DNA from: Massilia norwichensis
GTDB lineage: Bacteria; Pseudomonadota; Gammaproteobacteria; Burkholderiales; Burkholderiaceae_D
DNA: 64,000 nucleotides
Assembly (NCBI RefSeq): GCF_024753245.1
Contig: NZ_JANUGX010000001.1
Span: 248,001 to 312,000 of the forward strand
Direction of reading: 5' to 3'
The position numbers and the translations under genes are program-made. Below, piece after piece: positions 7,314-17,525 of the stretch. Every line of letters starts with the position of its first letter. Position 1 is the first letter of the stretch. The notes under the pieces were generated by a model. It did no database searches. It was not told the DNA's origin and saw nothing but the letters and a program-made list of their open reading frames with translations.

Positions 7314-9607
7314 ACGTACGCGACAAAGACCTGCAGGCCGCTCCGGCCCCGGCATCAAGCTCGCGCCGCAGCTTCCTGCGCCAGTCCGCCGCCGGCGGTT
7401 CGCTGCTGGCGCTCGGCCTGTTCCATAACGGCGCCATCGCCGCGCTGGCCCAGGGCCAGGCCGGTAGCAAAGCTGCCGCTGCCACGGAATTCTCGCCCAA
7501 CGTCTTCATCCGCATCGCCCAGGACGGCATCGTGACCCTGGTGTCCAAGCAGCCGGAGATCGGCCAGGGCATCAAGACCTCGCTGCCGATGGTGATCGCC
7601 GAGGAGCTGGAAGTCGACTGGAAAGACGTGCGCGTGGTCCAGGGCGACCTGAACCCGGCCTACGGCTCGCAAGGCGCCGGCGGCTCGACCTCGACCCCGA
7701 CCAATTACGAGAACTTCCACCGCCTGGGCGCCACCGCGCGCACCATGCTGGTCCAGGCCGCCGCCCAGACCTGGGGCGTGCCGGCCGGCGAATGCCGCGC
7801 CGAGCGTGGCGCCGTACTGCACGAGGCATCGAAGCGCCGCCTCGGCTATGGCGAGCTGGTGAAGGCTGCCGCCGTGCTGCCGGTGCCCGACGCCAAGGGT
7901 GTGCAACTGAAGGATCCCGCGACTTACCGCCTGCTCGGCACCCGCGTCGGCGGCGTCGACAACGACAAGGTCGTGGCCGGCAAACCGCTGTTCGGCATCG
8001 ACGTGCAGCTGCCCGGCATGCTGCACGCGGTCTACGTCAAGTGCCCGGTGCTGGGCGGCCGCCCGGTGTCGGCGAACCTGGCGGCGATCAAGGCCATGCC
8101 CGGCGTGAAGGATGCCTTCATCGTCGAGGGCACGGACAACCTGAACGGCCTGCGTCCGGGCGTGGCGATCGTCGCCAACTCCACCTGGAATGCGATCCGT
8201 GCGCGCAAGAAGCTGGTCGTACAGTGGGACGAAGGCGAAGGCGCCAATCACAGCTGGGCAGGCTTCCTGGCCCAGGCCCAGGCGGCAAGCAAGCAGCCGG
8301 GCGCGGTCACCATGCGCCGCGACGGCGACGTCGAGACCGCGCTGGCCGGCGCCGCCCGCACCGTCGAAGCCGCCTACACCTACCCCTTCATCTCGCACGC
8401 GAGCATGGAGCCGCAGAATTGCACCGCCGTGGTCGACCCGAAGGATGGCAGCGTCGAGCTGTGGGCGCCGACCCAGAATCCGGGCGCCGGCCAGGCCCTG
8501 GTGGCGAGCACCTTCAATATCCCGAAAGAGAAGATCGAACTGCACATCACGCGCAGCGGCGGCGGCTTCGGGCGGCGCCTGTCCTCCGACTTCATCGTCG
8601 ACGCGGTGGCGATCGCGCAGAAGGTCAAAGCGCCGGTCAAGCTGACCTGGACCCGCGAGGACGACCTGCAGCACGACCACTTCCGCGCCGGCGGTTTCCA
8701 CTTCCTGCGCGGCGGCGTCGACGCCCAAGGCAAGCTGGTGGCATGGCACAACCATTTCGTCACCTTTGCCAACCGCGTCGAGCAGAAGGAAAGCGACGGC
8801 ACCACCGGCAGCGTGCTGCGCCCCGGCAGCGGCGCCAGCCTGTCGGGCGACGAATTCCCCGGCCGCTGGACCGCCAACTGCCTGCTCGAGCAGACCCCGC
8901 TCGAATGCAGGATCCCGATGGGACCGTGGCGCGCGCCCGGCTCGAACGTGTTCGCCTGGGTCTTCCACAGCTTCATCGACGAACTGGCGCATGCGGCAGG
9001 CCGCGATCCGATCGAATTCCGCCTCGAGATCCTGGGCGACAAGGACATGGTGGCCGGCACCGGCGAACGCGGCGTGCCCTATAACGTGGCGCGCATGCGC
9101 AATGTGCTCAAGGCCGTGGCCGAGAAGTCGGACTGGGGCAAGCGCAAGTTCGCGCGCGGCCAGGGTGCCGGCGTGGCCTTCCACTTCAGCCACCGCGGCT
9201 ATGTGGCGGAGGTGGCCGAGGTGACGGTCTCGAAGGAAGGCCAGCTGCGGGTGGACCGGGTGGTGGTGGTGACCGATATCGGCGCCCAGATCGTCAACCT
9301 GTCCGGCGCCGAGAACCAGGTGCAGGGTTCGGTGATCGATGGCCTGTCGACGCTGATGTACCCGTCGCTGAACGTCGAGAAGGGCCGCATCGTGCAGAGC
9401 AACTTCCATGACTACCCGCTGCTGCGCATGCCGGACACCCCGACCAGGATCGAAGCGCACTTCCTGAAGACCGATTATCCGGTCACGGGCCTGGGCGAGC
9501 CGGTGTTCCCGCCGCTGGCGCCGGCTGTCTGCAACGCGATCTTCGCCGCCACCGGCAAGCGCGTGCGCGAGCTGCCCTTGAGTAAAGCGGACCTCAGCTG
9601 GAGCTGA
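7310..9607 (+). CDS. Molybdopterin-binding subunit of a Tat-exported molybdenum hydroxylase (isoquinoline 1-oxidoreductase beta-like)
   Basis: The 765-residue large subunit belongs to the xanthine dehydrogenase family. A twin-arginine signal ([19 protein letters not shown], about 22-40) shows export to the periplasm with its small partner, as in IorB and periplasmic aldehyde oxidoreductases. Cofactor and substrate regions include [16 protein letters not shown], the glycine-rich GGGFGRRL and [11 protein letters not shown]. The C-terminal [14 protein letters not shown] carries the Glu expected to act as base. It starts inside the small-subunit stop. No FAD subunit is present, as usual for the Ior type. 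Confidence 0.92.
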   Translation: MNVRDKDLQAAPAPASSSRRSFLRQSAAGGSLLALGLFHNGAIAALAQGQAGSKAAAATEFSPNVFIRIAQDGIVTLVSKQPEIGQGIKTSLPMVIAEELEVDWKDVRVVQGDLNPAYGSQGAGGSTSTPTNYENFHRLGATARTMLVQAAAQTWGVPAGECRAERGAVLHEASKRRLGYGELVKAAAVLPVPDAKGVQLKDPATYRLLGTRVGGVDNDKVVAGKPLFGIDVQLPGMLHAVYVKCPVLGGRPVSANLAAIKAMPGVKDAFIVEGTDNLNGLRPGVAIVANSTWNAIRARKKLVVQWDEGEGANHSWAGFLAQAQAASKQPGAVTMRRDGDVETALAGAARTVEAAYTYPFISHASMEPQNCTAVVDPKDGSVELWAPTQNPGAGQALVASTFNIPKEKIELHITRSGGGFGRRLSSDFIVDAVAIAQKVKAPVKLTWTREDDLQHDHFRAGGFHFLRGGVDAQGKLVAWHNHFVTFANRVEQKESDGTTGSVLRPGSGASLSGDEFPGRWTANCLLEQTPLECRIPMGPWRAPGSNVFAWVFHSFIDELAHAAGRDPIEFRLEILGDKDMVAGTGERGVPYNVARMRNVLKAVAEKSDWGKRKFARGQGAGVAFHFSHRGYVAEVAEVTVSKEGQLRVDRVVVVTDIGAQIVNLSGAENQVQGSVIDGLSTLMYPSLNVEKGRIVQSNFHDYPLLRMPDTPTRIEAHFLKTDYPVTGLGEPVFPPLAPAVCNAIFAATGKRVRELPLSKADLSWS

Positions 9608-9614
9608 GTTTGCA

Positions 9615-11159
9615 ATGAGCGTGGACCCGGCAACACTGCTCCAACAGGCCGTCACACTGCACCAGCAGGGACGGCTGGAGCAGGCATACACCCTCTACCA
9701 GCAGGTGCTGGCGCGCGCCCCGCAGCAGTTCGACGCGCTGCACCTGAGCGGCGTGATCGAGCGCCAGCGCGGCAACCCGGCGCGCGCCGCGGCGCTGATC
9801 CGGGCGGCGCTGCAGGTCGATCCGCAGCAGGCGCGCGCGCATGCCAATCTGGGCGCGGCCCTGAACGACCTGGGCCAGCCCGAGGCCGCGCTGGACAGCA
9901 TCGATGCCGCGCTGCGCCTCGACCCGCGCTATGCGCTGGCCTGGAACAACCGCGGCAACACGCTGCGCCGGCTCGGCCGCGCCAGGGAAGCGCTGGACAG
10001 CTACGAGCGTGCCCTCGCGGTCCAGCCCGGATATCCGGAAGCCTGGTGCCACCGCGCCATCGTGCTGAACGACCTCGGCCGCCATGCCGATGCCGTGGCC
10101 AGCGCCGAACAGGCGCTGGCGATGCGCGCGGCTTATGCGGACGCCCTGCAGGCCCTGGGCAATGCGCTGCAGGCGCTCGAACGTTTGACGGACGCCGTCG
10201 CGGCCTACGAGCGCGCACTCGCCGCTGCGCAGCCGGCGCAGCAGGCTGAAATCTGGTGCGCGCGCGGCGCCGCCCTGAAGAAGTCCGGCATGCTGGAACA
10301 GGCGCTGGACAGCTATGAACAGGCCCTGCAGCAACGGCCGGATTACGCGATGGCCGAGCACTACCGCGCCAACGTGCTGCGCGCGCTGGGCCGGCGCGAG
10401 GAGGCGATCCAGGCATATCGCCGCGCGCGCGACCTGGGCGCCGATCCGGCCGACATCGGCTTCGCGCTGGCGGCGCTGGGCGAAGGCGCGACCCCGGCCG
10501 CGGCGCCGGCCGACTACGTGAAAGGCCTGTTCGACCAGTACGCCGGCCACTTCGACCGTCACCTGGTCGAGGTGCTGGGCTACCGCACGCCGCAACTGCT
10601 GCACGCGCTGCTGCAGCCCCACCTGCCCGCCGCCCCGCTGCCCTGTTTCGAGCAGGCGCTGGACCTGGGCTGCGGCACCGGCCTGTGCGCGCCCTTCATG
10701 CGGCCGCTGGCGGGTAAACTCATCGGCGTCGACCTGTCGCAGAAGATGCTGGACCAGGCCGGGACGCTGGGCCTGTACGACGAACTGGCCCTGGGCGACA
10801 TCGCCGGCTTCCTGGAACGCGGCGGCCAGGACTACGGCCTGGTGCTGGCCGCCGACGTCTTCGTCTACATCGGCGAGCTGGCGCCGGTGTTCGGGGGAGT
10901 AGCGCGGGCGCTGCGGCCGGGCGGGCTGTTCGCGTTTTCCTGCGAAGCGCTGGAAGCGCAGGACGGCGCCGACGACGGCGCCGGATACGCGATCACGGCC
11001 TCGAACCGCTATGTGCACGCGCTGGCCTACATCGAGCGCCTTGGCGCCGCTTGCGGGCTCGCCGTGACGGCAACCCAGAACGCCACCCTGCGCCGCGAAC
11101 ACGGCAAGGATGTGCCGGGCCATCTGGTCTTGCTGCACAAGGGCAGCACGATGCCCTAA
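9615..11159 (+). CDS. Tetratricopeptide-repeat protein with C-terminal SAM-dependent methyltransferase domain
   Basis: A 514-residue two-domain protein. Residues 1 to about 300 are TPR repeats spaced 34 residues apart, with recurring A-x-x-x-LG/N-x-x-L and AL-x-x-DPRYA signatures, likely a protein-binding scaffold. From about 340 there is a class I methyltransferase: [15 protein letters not shown] (motif I), [14 protein letters not shown] (motif II with acidic residue), and later an [10 protein letters not shown] block. The methyl acceptor is unknown. The gene follows the oxidoreductase by seven bases and overlaps the nicotinamidase gene tail-to-tail by four bases. Confidence 0.9.
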   Translation: MSVDPATLLQQAVTLHQQGRLEQAYTLYQQVLARAPQQFDALHLSGVIERQRGNPARAAALIRAALQVDPQQARAHANLGAALNDLGQPEAALDSIDAALRLDPRYALAWNNRGNTLRRLGRAREALDSYERALAVQPGYPEAWCHRAIVLNDLGRHADAVASAEQALAMRAAYADALQALGNALQALERLTDAVAAYERALAAAQPAQQAEIWCARGAALKKSGMLEQALDSYEQALQQRPDYAMAEHYRANVLRALGRREEAIQAYRRARDLGADPADIGFALAALGEGATPAAAPADYVKGLFDQYAGHFDRHLVEVLGYRTPQLLHALLQPHLPAAPLPCFEQALDLGCGTGLCAPFMRPLAGKLIGVDLSQKMLDQAGTLGLYDELALGDIAGFLERGGQDYGLVLAADVFVYIGELAPVFGGVARALRPGGLFAFSCEALEAQDGADDGAGYAITASNRYVHALAYIERLGAACGLAVTATQNATLRREHGKDVPGHLVLLHKGSTMP

Positions 11160-11761
11160 GCCACCGACAGCGCCATCATCCCCACCTCCCCCAGCCGCAC
11201 CGGCACCGCGCCGCGCGCCACCATGCGGTCCATCGCGCGCGTGCCGTCGCCCGGCTTCACGTCCACCGCGCGCATCGCCTCCGGCACGATGATCGCATCG
11301 AAGCCTTCTTCCAGCGCATCGGTGACGGTGTTCAGCACGCAGTAGTCGGTGGCCAGGCCGCAGACCGTGACCCGGCCCACGCCGCGCGCCCGCAGCTGGC
11401 CGGCCAGGCCGGTGCCGGCGAAGGCCGAGTAGGCGTCGACCGGCGCGGTGTCGGCCTTGGAGACGACGATGGCGTCGTCGGGCAGCGCCAGCTCGGCGCT
11501 GAACTCGGCGCCCGGGGTGCCGGCCACGCAGTGCGGCGGCCAGGGACCGCCCTGGTCCGCGAACGAGCAGTGGTCCTGCGGATGCCAGTCGCGCGAGGCG
11601 TAGATCGGCAAGCCCTGCTCCCGGAACAGCGCGATCAGGTGGTTGATCGGCGCGACCACCTCATGCCCGCTGGCGACGCCCAGGGCGCCGCCGGGGAGGA
11701 AGTCGACCTGCATGTCGATGATGAGCAGGGCGTCGCTCGGTTCGAGATGAATGGCGCTCAT
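11156..11761 (-). CDS. pncA: Nicotinamidase / pyrazinamidase
   Basis: The enzyme deamidates nicotinamide to nicotinate in NAD salvage. The 201-residue isochorismatase-fold protein has the catalytic triad Asp16 (IDMQVDF), Lys102 (VSKAD) and Cys141 (ATDYCV). The metal site is Asp58, His60 and His64 in SRDWHPQDH. The cis-peptide region before the cysteine is normal. The next salvage enzyme, nicotinate phosphoribosyltransferase, is encoded at 27997-29184 in another unit. The gene is convergent with the TPR-methyltransferase and ends inside it. Confidence 0.95.
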   Translation of the reverse strand: MSAIHLEPSDALLIIDMQVDFLPGGALGVASGHEVVAPINHLIALFREQGLPIYASRDWHPQDHCSFADQGGPWPPHCVAGTPGAEFSAELALPDDAIVVSKADTAPVDAYSAFAGTGLAGQLRARGVGRVTVCGLATDYCVLNTVTDALEEGFDAIIVPEAMRAVDVKPGDGTRAMDRMVARGAVPVRLGEVGMMALSVA

Positions 11762-11771
11762 CGCTTGGTAC

Positions 11772-12128
11772 TCAGTGGCGGTTCATGTTAGCCTGCGCCG
11801 CCCGGTGTGCCGGATCCGGGTCGAGCGCACCGTGACGCTCGAGGATGGCTTCGGCGCGCTGCGCCATGCCGTCATCGAGCGCGTTCACGACGATCATGCA
11901 GTCGCGCACGTCGTCCTGCGCGGTCGGCGCGTAGGTATGCGTGTAGGCGGTCTTGCCTTTCACTTCGGGGGTGTCGCCGACGGTAAAATTGCCCTGCACG
12001 GCACCGGTTTCATAGATCATGACATCGATTTTCACGTCGTCGGCCGACATGCCGGCCGCCAGGAGCTCCTGGCGTGCCTGTTCGGCGGAGGACAGCTGCT
12101 TGAAGGTACGAACGATGGGGTTTTGCAT
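11772..12128 (-). CDS. Conserved hypothetical protein (118 aa)
   Basis: I do not recognise a named family. The product begins MQNPIVRTFKQLSSAEQARQ and resembles small stress proteins built to read one alpha/beta unit per half (AEQARQELLAAGMSADDVKI, then a later VVNALDDGMAQRAEAILERHGA helix), possibly a flavin- or protein-binding ferredoxin-like fold. The start at 12128 has GGAGC upstream. An open frame runs further upstream but has no initiation site and codes for low-complexity sequence. It is ten bases upstream of pncA on the same strand, so the two are likely co-transcribed. Confidence 0.8.
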   Translation of the reverse strand: MQNPIVRTFKQLSSAEQARQELLAAGMSADDVKIDVMIYETGAVQGNFTVGDTPEVKGKTAYTHTYAPTAQDDVRDCMIVVNALDDGMAQRAEAILERHGALDPDPAHRAAQANMNRH

Positions 12129-12351
12129 GGCTTGCTCCAACAATAAGACGGTCAAGCCCACCGTACCAGAAACGGCCCCGGCGCGGCGCTCACCCGCGCG
12201 TGCGGCGCGATCGCGCTTGCCGCCCAAGATTGCCTAAAAATTATATTTGTGTCTTGTGCGCCACGTTCGGCGAAAAACTAGTACATTTAGGAAACATTAA
12301 ACCGTGGTCCAGCGCTCAAGGCTGCCCCCAGACACTTTCGGAGACTTCTTC
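12129..12351. other. Divergent intergenic region with AT-rich core
   Basis: This region separates the pncA unit from the aminotransferase-like/kinase operon. About 12230-12300 is clearly richer in A and T than its surroundings and probably carries the promoters. I see no confident -35/-10 pair or operator palindrome. Confidence 0.4.
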
Positions 12352-13509
12352 ATGCATACATCCGCCAGAATCGCCTCCTCCCGCCCACTTGCCACCACTG
12401 CCATGCACGGGCGGGTGGAGAGCCTGCGCGCGGAGGGTGTGCCGGTCATCGATTTCTCGATCGCGATTTCGCACTTCCCGGCGCCGCGTCCGGTACTGGA
12501 CGCGGTGGCCCACGCCGTCGAACGCGAGCGCACCATGCCCTATACCAGCGTGGTCGGCGCCCTCGACGTGCGCGCCCGCCTTGCGGACAAGCTGCGCAAG
12601 GAAAACGGCATCGACGCCGATGTCGGCGAAATCATCGTCACCAACGGCGCCAAGCAGGCGCTGTACGAAGCGCTGTACACGATCACCGACCCGGGCGACA
12701 GCGTGCTGGTCTTCAAGCCGCACTGGCCGGCCTATGTGGCCACTTCGCAGCTGCTGGGCCTGCGTCCCATCCTGGTCGAATTGCCCGATGCCATCACGCC
12801 ACAGCTGCTGGACAGCCTGGAAACGCCGAAGGTCGTCATCATCAATAACCCGCACAATCCGACCGGCAAGGTGTACACTCCCGTCGAACTGGAACACATT
12901 CGTGCCTGGGTGGAACGTATCGGGGCCAGGGTGATCGTCGACGAGAGCTACGAACACCTGATCTTCGATGGCGCGCACACCAGCCTGGCGGCCCTGTGCG
13001 ACTGGCGAAAGATCGGCGTCATCACCATCTTCTCGGCCTCGCAGAGCTACGCCATGATGGGCTGGCGGGTCGGCTTCGCGCTGGCCCCCGCCGAAGTGGT
13101 CAACGCGATGCAGACGCTGCAGGGTCCGATCACGGCCGCCGCGCCCCACCTGTCGCAGGTGGCGGCCGACGTAGCCTTCGCCACCGGCGCGCCCACCGAG
13201 ATGATGGCGGACTACCGCCAGCGGCGCGATCTGGCGGTCAGGCTGTTTGCCGAGGTCCCCTGGATCGTCATGCACGCGCCGGCCTCCGGTCCGTACCTGT
13301 GGGGGGACGTGCGCAGCCTGACGATGGACACCGTCGGCTTCGCCGAACGGCTGATCGAAGAGAAGAAAGTGGCCATCATGCCCGGCGATGCGCTGGGCGT
13401 ACCGGGTTTCATCCGCCTTGGCTACATTTCCGACGACGTGGCGACGCTGCGCGACGGCATCCGCAGGATCATAGAATTTGGCGACGCCTACAAGGCAGTA
13501 AAAAGATAA
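12352..13509 (+). CDS. Aminotransferase class I/II-like protein lacking the PLP lysine
   Basis: The 385-residue protein has the fold-type I aminotransferase layout. NNPHNPTGK (165-173) and VDESYE (196-201) contact PLP in active enzymes, and Arg355 in GFIRLGY is in place to bind the substrate carboxylate. The Schiff-base motif, normally S-x-S-K, reads SASQSYAMMGWR, so residue 231 is Gln (codon CAG at 13042-13044) instead of Lys. A normal transaminase cannot work without it. The start at 12352 follows GGAG; an in-frame ATG at 12304 lacks a site. The kinase gene begins two bases after the stop. A non-catalytic, ligand-sensing role or altered chemistry is inferred; a sequencing error is also possible. 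Confidence 0.85.
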   Translation: MHTSARIASSRPLATTAMHGRVESLRAEGVPVIDFSIAISHFPAPRPVLDAVAHAVERERTMPYTSVVGALDVRARLADKLRKENGIDADVGEIIVTNGAKQALYEALYTITDPGDSVLVFKPHWPAYVATSQLLGLRPILVELPDAITPQLLDSLETPKVVIINNPHNPTGKVYTPVELEHIRAWVERIGARVIVDESYEHLIFDGAHTSLAALCDWRKIGVITIFSASQSYAMMGWRVGFALAPAEVVNAMQTLQGPITAAAPHLSQVAADVAFATGAPTEMMADYRQRRDLAVRLFAEVPWIVMHAPASGPYLWGDVRSLTMDTVGFAERLIEEKKVAIMPGDALGVPGFIRLGYISDDVATLRDGIRRIIEFGDAYKAVKR

Positions 13510-13511
13510 TA

Positions 13512-15761
13512 ATGACATTCGGGTTGGGCCGTAGTAAAGGTCGTTTTCGGCTGAACAGTTTGCGCAGCCGGCTGATGCTCCTGGTTGCACTGGCGATCAT
13601 GCCGCTTGCCGTGATGACGATCCTGTCGGGCATACGCGAGCGCGAACACGCCATCAAGGCGTCCGAGGAAAACCTGCGCCGCCTGACCGGCATGGCGGCC
13701 GCCAACGAAGCCCAGTCGCTCGAGGGCGCGCGCCAGATCCTGGTCGACCTGGCCAGCGTGCCCGACCTGATGGGCGATACCGCCAAGTGCACCTCGCTGC
13801 TGTCGGATGTCCTCGACCGCAACGAGGGCTTCGTCAACTTCGGCCTGATTCAACTGAACGGCGACGTCACCTGTTCCGCCGTGCCGCTGCTGCACCCGGT
13901 CAACCTGGGCGACCGCAGCCACTTCCGCCGCGCCATCAACGAACGCCGCTTCATCGCCGGCGACTACGTGTTCGGGCGCGTGATCAAGAAGCACACGATC
14001 AACCTCACCTACCCGGTCATCGACCGGTCCGGCAAAGTGCTGGCGGTGGTGTTCGCGGCGATGGACCTGGAAGGCCTGGACACCTTCATCAACGACATCA
14101 ACCTGCCGCCCGGCTCGGTGCTGGCGACCGCCGACGCGCGCGGCACCATCATCTCGCGCCGCCCGGACCCGGAACGCTATTTCGGCAAGCGCCTGTCGGA
14201 GGCGACCCTGCAGGGCGCCGCCACCGCCGGCCAGCGCGCCGTGACGATCCGCGGCGAGGATGGCGTCGAGCGCCTGCACACCTTCGCCCGCGTCGGCGCG
14301 CCGGCCCTGAGCGACTACACCGTCACCATCGGCATCCCGACCGAGACCATCACGTCAAGCGCGCGCCACGACCAGCTGATGTCGCTGCTGGGCCTGGGCG
14401 CGACCACCATGCTGGCGCTGCTGGCCGCCTGGCTGGTCGGCGACGTGCTGATCGTGCAGCGCGTGCGCAAGCTGATGGGCACCGCCGAGCGCATCGCCGC
14501 CGGCGACCTCGACGCCCGCTCCGGCATCGCCTACGGCAGCGAGGAAATCGGCAACCTGGCCCAGGCCCTGGACCGCATGGCGGCCTCGCTGCAGAAGAAG
14601 GAAGCGGCGCGTTCGCTGGCCGAGCGCGAGCTGCGCGCCGCCGACCAGCGCAAGGACGAGTTCCTGGCGATGCTGGCCCACGAGCTGCGCAACCCGCTGG
14701 CGCCGATCAGCACCGGCGCCCACCTGTTGAAGCTGCTGCACTCGGACAATGCCCAGATCACCCAGACCTGCTCGATCATCGTGCGCCAGGTCGACCACAT
14801 GACCAGCCTGGTCGACGACCTGCTGGACGTCTCGCGCGTGACGCGCGGGCTGGTTTCGCTGTCGACCCAGGTGCTGGACCTGAAGCGCGTGGTGGACGAC
14901 GCGGCCGAGCAGATCCGCCCCCTGATCACCGCACGCCGCCACCGCCTGCTGGTCGAGCTGCCCCCGGCCCCGGCCCACGTCAAGGGCGACCACAAACGCC
15001 TGGTGCAGGTGGTGGCCAACCTGCTGAACAACTCGACCAAGTACACGCCGGAAGGCGGCACCCTGCGCCTGCGCCTCGAAGCCGAGGGCGAAGACTTCGT
15101 GCTCACCGTGCAGGACGACGGCATCGGCATGGAGCCGGCGCTGGTGGAGCGCGTGTTCGACCTGTTTACCCAGGCCGAGCGCACCCCGGACCGCTCGCAG
15201 GGCGGCCTGGGCCTGGGCCTGGCGCTGGTCAAGAGCCTGGTCGAGCTGCATGGCGGCACCGTGCAGGCTGCCAGCCCGGGTCTGGGCCAGGGTTCGACCT
15301 TCACGGTGCGCCTGCCGCGCCACAGCCAGGACGTGGTGCTGGCCGCGCAGCCCGCCGGCGAACAGTCGCTCGAAGGCGGCGCCCCGCTGCGCATCCTGCT
15401 GGTGGACGACAACGTCGATGCGGTGCATACCCTGCAGCTGTTCCTGCACGCGGCCGGCCACCAGGTCGAGGTCGCGTATTCGGCCGGCGATGCCTTCGAA
15501 CTGGCCAGGACCGTGCAGCCGGACGTCTGCCTGCTCGACATCGGCCTGCCCGACTTCGACGGCAACGAACTGGCGCGCCGCCTGCGCCGCCTGCCGCAGG
15601 CCAGCGGCGCGACCCTGATCGCCATGACCGGCTACGGCCGCCAGCAGGACCGCGACACCTCGATGGCGGCCGGCTTCGACCATTACCTGGTCAAGCCGGT
15701 CAACACTACCCAGCTGTCCGACATCCTGGCGGCGGCGGCCGAAGCCAACATCAAGCGCTGA
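13512..15761 (+). CDS. Hybrid sensor histidine kinase with Cache-type sensor and C-terminal receiver
   Basis: A 749-residue inner-membrane kinase. TM1 lies at about 20-40, a periplasmic double-Cache-like sensor at 45-275, TM2 at about 290-312, and a HAMP linker follows. The HisKA domain has His390 in LAHELRNPLAP. The HATPase domain shows the N box (LLNNSTKYTPEGG), G1 DDGIGM and G2 GGLGLGLALV. The receiver begins at LLVDDN near 629 with phospho-acceptor Asp676 (LLDIGLPDFDG) and Lys in LVKPVN. It has no dedicated output domain, so it probably feeds a separate regulator not in the window. It is co-transcribed with the lysine-less aminotransferase-like gene. Confidence 0.93.
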   Translation: MTFGLGRSKGRFRLNSLRSRLMLLVALAIMPLAVMTILSGIREREHAIKASEENLRRLTGMAAANEAQSLEGARQILVDLASVPDLMGDTAKCTSLLSDVLDRNEGFVNFGLIQLNGDVTCSAVPLLHPVNLGDRSHFRRAINERRFIAGDYVFGRVIKKHTINLTYPVIDRSGKVLAVVFAAMDLEGLDTFINDINLPPGSVLATADARGTIISRRPDPERYFGKRLSEATLQGAATAGQRAVTIRGEDGVERLHTFARVGAPALSDYTVTIGIPTETITSSARHDQLMSLLGLGATTMLALLAAWLVGDVLIVQRVRKLMGTAERIAAGDLDARSGIAYGSEEIGNLAQALDRMAASLQKKEAARSLAERELRAADQRKDEFLAMLAHELRNPLAPISTGAHLLKLLHSDNAQITQTCSIIVRQVDHMTSLVDDLLDVSRVTRGLVSLSTQVLDLKRVVDDAAEQIRPLITARRHRLLVELPPAPAHVKGDHKRLVQVVANLLNNSTKYTPEGGTLRLRLEAEGEDFVLTVQDDGIGMEPALVERVFDLFTQAERTPDRSQGGLGLGLALVKSLVELHGGTVQAASPGLGQGSTFTVRLPRHSQDVVLAAQPAGEQSLEGGAPLRILLVDDNVDAVHTLQLFLHAAGHQVEVAYSAGDAFELARTVQPDVCLLDIGLPDFDGNELARRLRRLPQASGATLIAMTGYGRQQDRDTSMAAGFDHYLVKPVNTTQLSDILAAAAEANIKR

Positions 15762-15849
15762 CAGCGGGCGCCGGGGGTGCCGTCCGGCGAACCGGACCAC
15801 ACTTTCGGCCCGCATCCCTTATCATCAGGTTTTGATAAGGAGATAATGG

Positions 15850-17487
15850 ATGGAGTCGGTCGAAGTCGTCCTCGCAATGCTGCTGGCGGTGGTCGCCAGC
15901 GGATGGTTGGGGCGCATGCTGCCTTTCGGCGTACCGCTGCCGCTGATCCAGATCGCGCTGGGCGCCGTGATCTCGGGGGTGTTCCGCCACGGCGTGGCGC
16001 TCGAGCCGGACATCTTCTTCCTGCTGTTCCTGCCGCCGCTGCTGTTCCTGGACGGCTGGCGCATCCCCAAGGTCGGCCTGTTCCGCGACAAGGGCACGAT
16101 CATCGAGCTGGCCCTGGGCCTGGTGCTGTTCACCGTGGTCGGCGCCGGCTTCCTGATGCACTGGCTGATTCCTTCGCTGCCGCTGCCGGTCGCGTTCGCA
16201 CTGGCCGCGATCGTGGCACCGACCGATCCGGTGGCGGTGTCGGCCATCACCAGCCGGATCCCGGTGCCGCCGCGCCTGATGCACATCATCGAAGGCGAGT
16301 CCCTGCTCAACGACGCCAGCGGCCTGGTGTGCTTCCGTTTCGCGGTGGCGGCCGCCATGACCGGCAGCTTCTCGATCGCATCCGCCAGCCTGACCTTCCT
16401 GTGGGTGGCGCTGGCCGGCATCGCCGCCGGCGTCGGCGTCACCTGGCTGATCTCGCGCACCCACGCGTTCCTGCAGCGCCGCTTCGGCGAAGACGACGGC
16501 ATGCCGATCCTGATCAACCTGCTGACGCCCTTCGGTGCCTACCTTGCGGCCGAGCACATCGGCGCTTCCGGCATTCTCGCCGCGGTGGCGGCCGGCATCA
16601 CGATGAGCTATGTGGAGCTCGGCGGCACCGCCACGCCCTCGACCCGCATCCGCCGCAACGTCATCTGGGACACCCTGCAATTCGCGCTGAACGGCGTGAT
16701 GTTCGTGCTGCTGGGCGAACAGCTGCCGGACATCGCGCGCGAAGCCCTGCACCCGCCCGAGGGTGGCGAGCTGTTCGATCCATGGTGGCTTGCCGGCAAT
16801 GCGCTGGCGCTGAGCCTGGGCCTGGTGCTGCTGCGCTTCGTCTGGGTCTGGGTCTCGCTGCGCCTCACCATCCTGAACCAGCGCCGCCTGGGCCAGCAGG
16901 TGTTCAAGCCGCGCATGCGCCTGATCTTCGCGACCTCCTTCGCCGGCGTGCGCGGCGCGCTGACCATGGCCGGCGTGATGACCCTGCCGCTGGCCCTGCC
17001 CGACGGCTCGCCCTTCCCCGGCCGCCAGCTGGCGATCCTGCTGGCCAGCGCCGTGATCATCGTCTCCCTGCTGCTGGCCAGCGTGGCCCTGCCGCGCCTG
17101 CTGCGCGGACTGGAGGTACCGGCCGAGACCGACGCCGAGCAGGAAGAAGACCGGGCCCGCGCCGCCGCCGTCCAGGCCGCGGTCGACGCGGTCGAGCGGG
17201 CCGGGCTGGAGCACGCCGGCGGCCCGGACGCCGAGCTGCACGCCAACGCCTGCGGCACCGTGGCCAATCTCTACCGCAACCGCCTGCGCGATATCCAGCA
17301 GGAGGGCAGCGGCGGGCCGGACGTGCATGCGGCGCGCCGGGCCGAGCGCGACTACCGGCTGGCCGCGCTGCGCGCCGAGCGCGACACCATCCTGCGCCTG
17401 GGGCGCCGCCGCGAGATCTCGGACGAGACCGCGCGCAAACTGCTGCGCGAGATCGACCTGGTCGAGGCGCGGTATCGCGAAAACTGA
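15850..17487 (+). CDS. Na+/H+ antiporter, CPA1 family
   Basis: A 545-residue cation/proton antiporter with about 12 transmembrane helices in its first 420 residues. The ion-binding helix reads AAIVAPTDPVAVSAI (about 118-132), followed by the conserved HIIEGESLLNDASGLV. GVRGALTMAG near 370-380 carries the family Arg. The remaining 120 residues form a charged cytoplasmic tail, rich in Ala, Arg and Glu, that is usual for YjcE/NhaP-type members. AAGGAG precedes the ATG at 15850; the overlapping ATG at 15846 is in another frame. It would act in pH and sodium homeostasis. Confidence 0.93.
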   Translation: MESVEVVLAMLLAVVASGWLGRMLPFGVPLPLIQIALGAVISGVFRHGVALEPDIFFLLFLPPLLFLDGWRIPKVGLFRDKGTIIELALGLVLFTVVGAGFLMHWLIPSLPLPVAFALAAIVAPTDPVAVSAITSRIPVPPRLMHIIEGESLLNDASGLVCFRFAVAAAMTGSFSIASASLTFLWVALAGIAAGVGVTWLISRTHAFLQRRFGEDDGMPILINLLTPFGAYLAAEHIGASGILAAVAAGITMSYVELGGTATPSTRIRRNVIWDTLQFALNGVMFVLLGEQLPDIAREALHPPEGGELFDPWWLAGNALALSLGLVLLRFVWVWVSLRLTILNQRRLGQQVFKPRMRLIFATSFAGVRGALTMAGVMTLPLALPDGSPFPGRQLAILLASAVIIVSLLLASVALPRLLRGLEVPAETDAEQEEDRARAAAVQAAVDAVERAGLEHAGGPDAELHANACGTVANLYRNRLRDIQQEGSGGPDVHAARRAERDYRLAALRAERDTILRLGRRREISDETARKLLREIDLVEARYREN

Positions 17488-17525
17488 GCGGGAATCCTGA
17501 TCACCCAACCGAGGAGTCGACAACG

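Noticed and set aside
7355..9691. A minus-strand open frame of 778 codons across the molybdenum hydroxylase gene
   Set aside because: Antisense to a gene with Tat signal and cofactor motifs; translation is biased and motif-free.
14355..15815. A minus-strand frame of 486 codons within the hybrid kinase gene
   Set aside because: Shadow of the HisKA, HATPase and receiver coding region.
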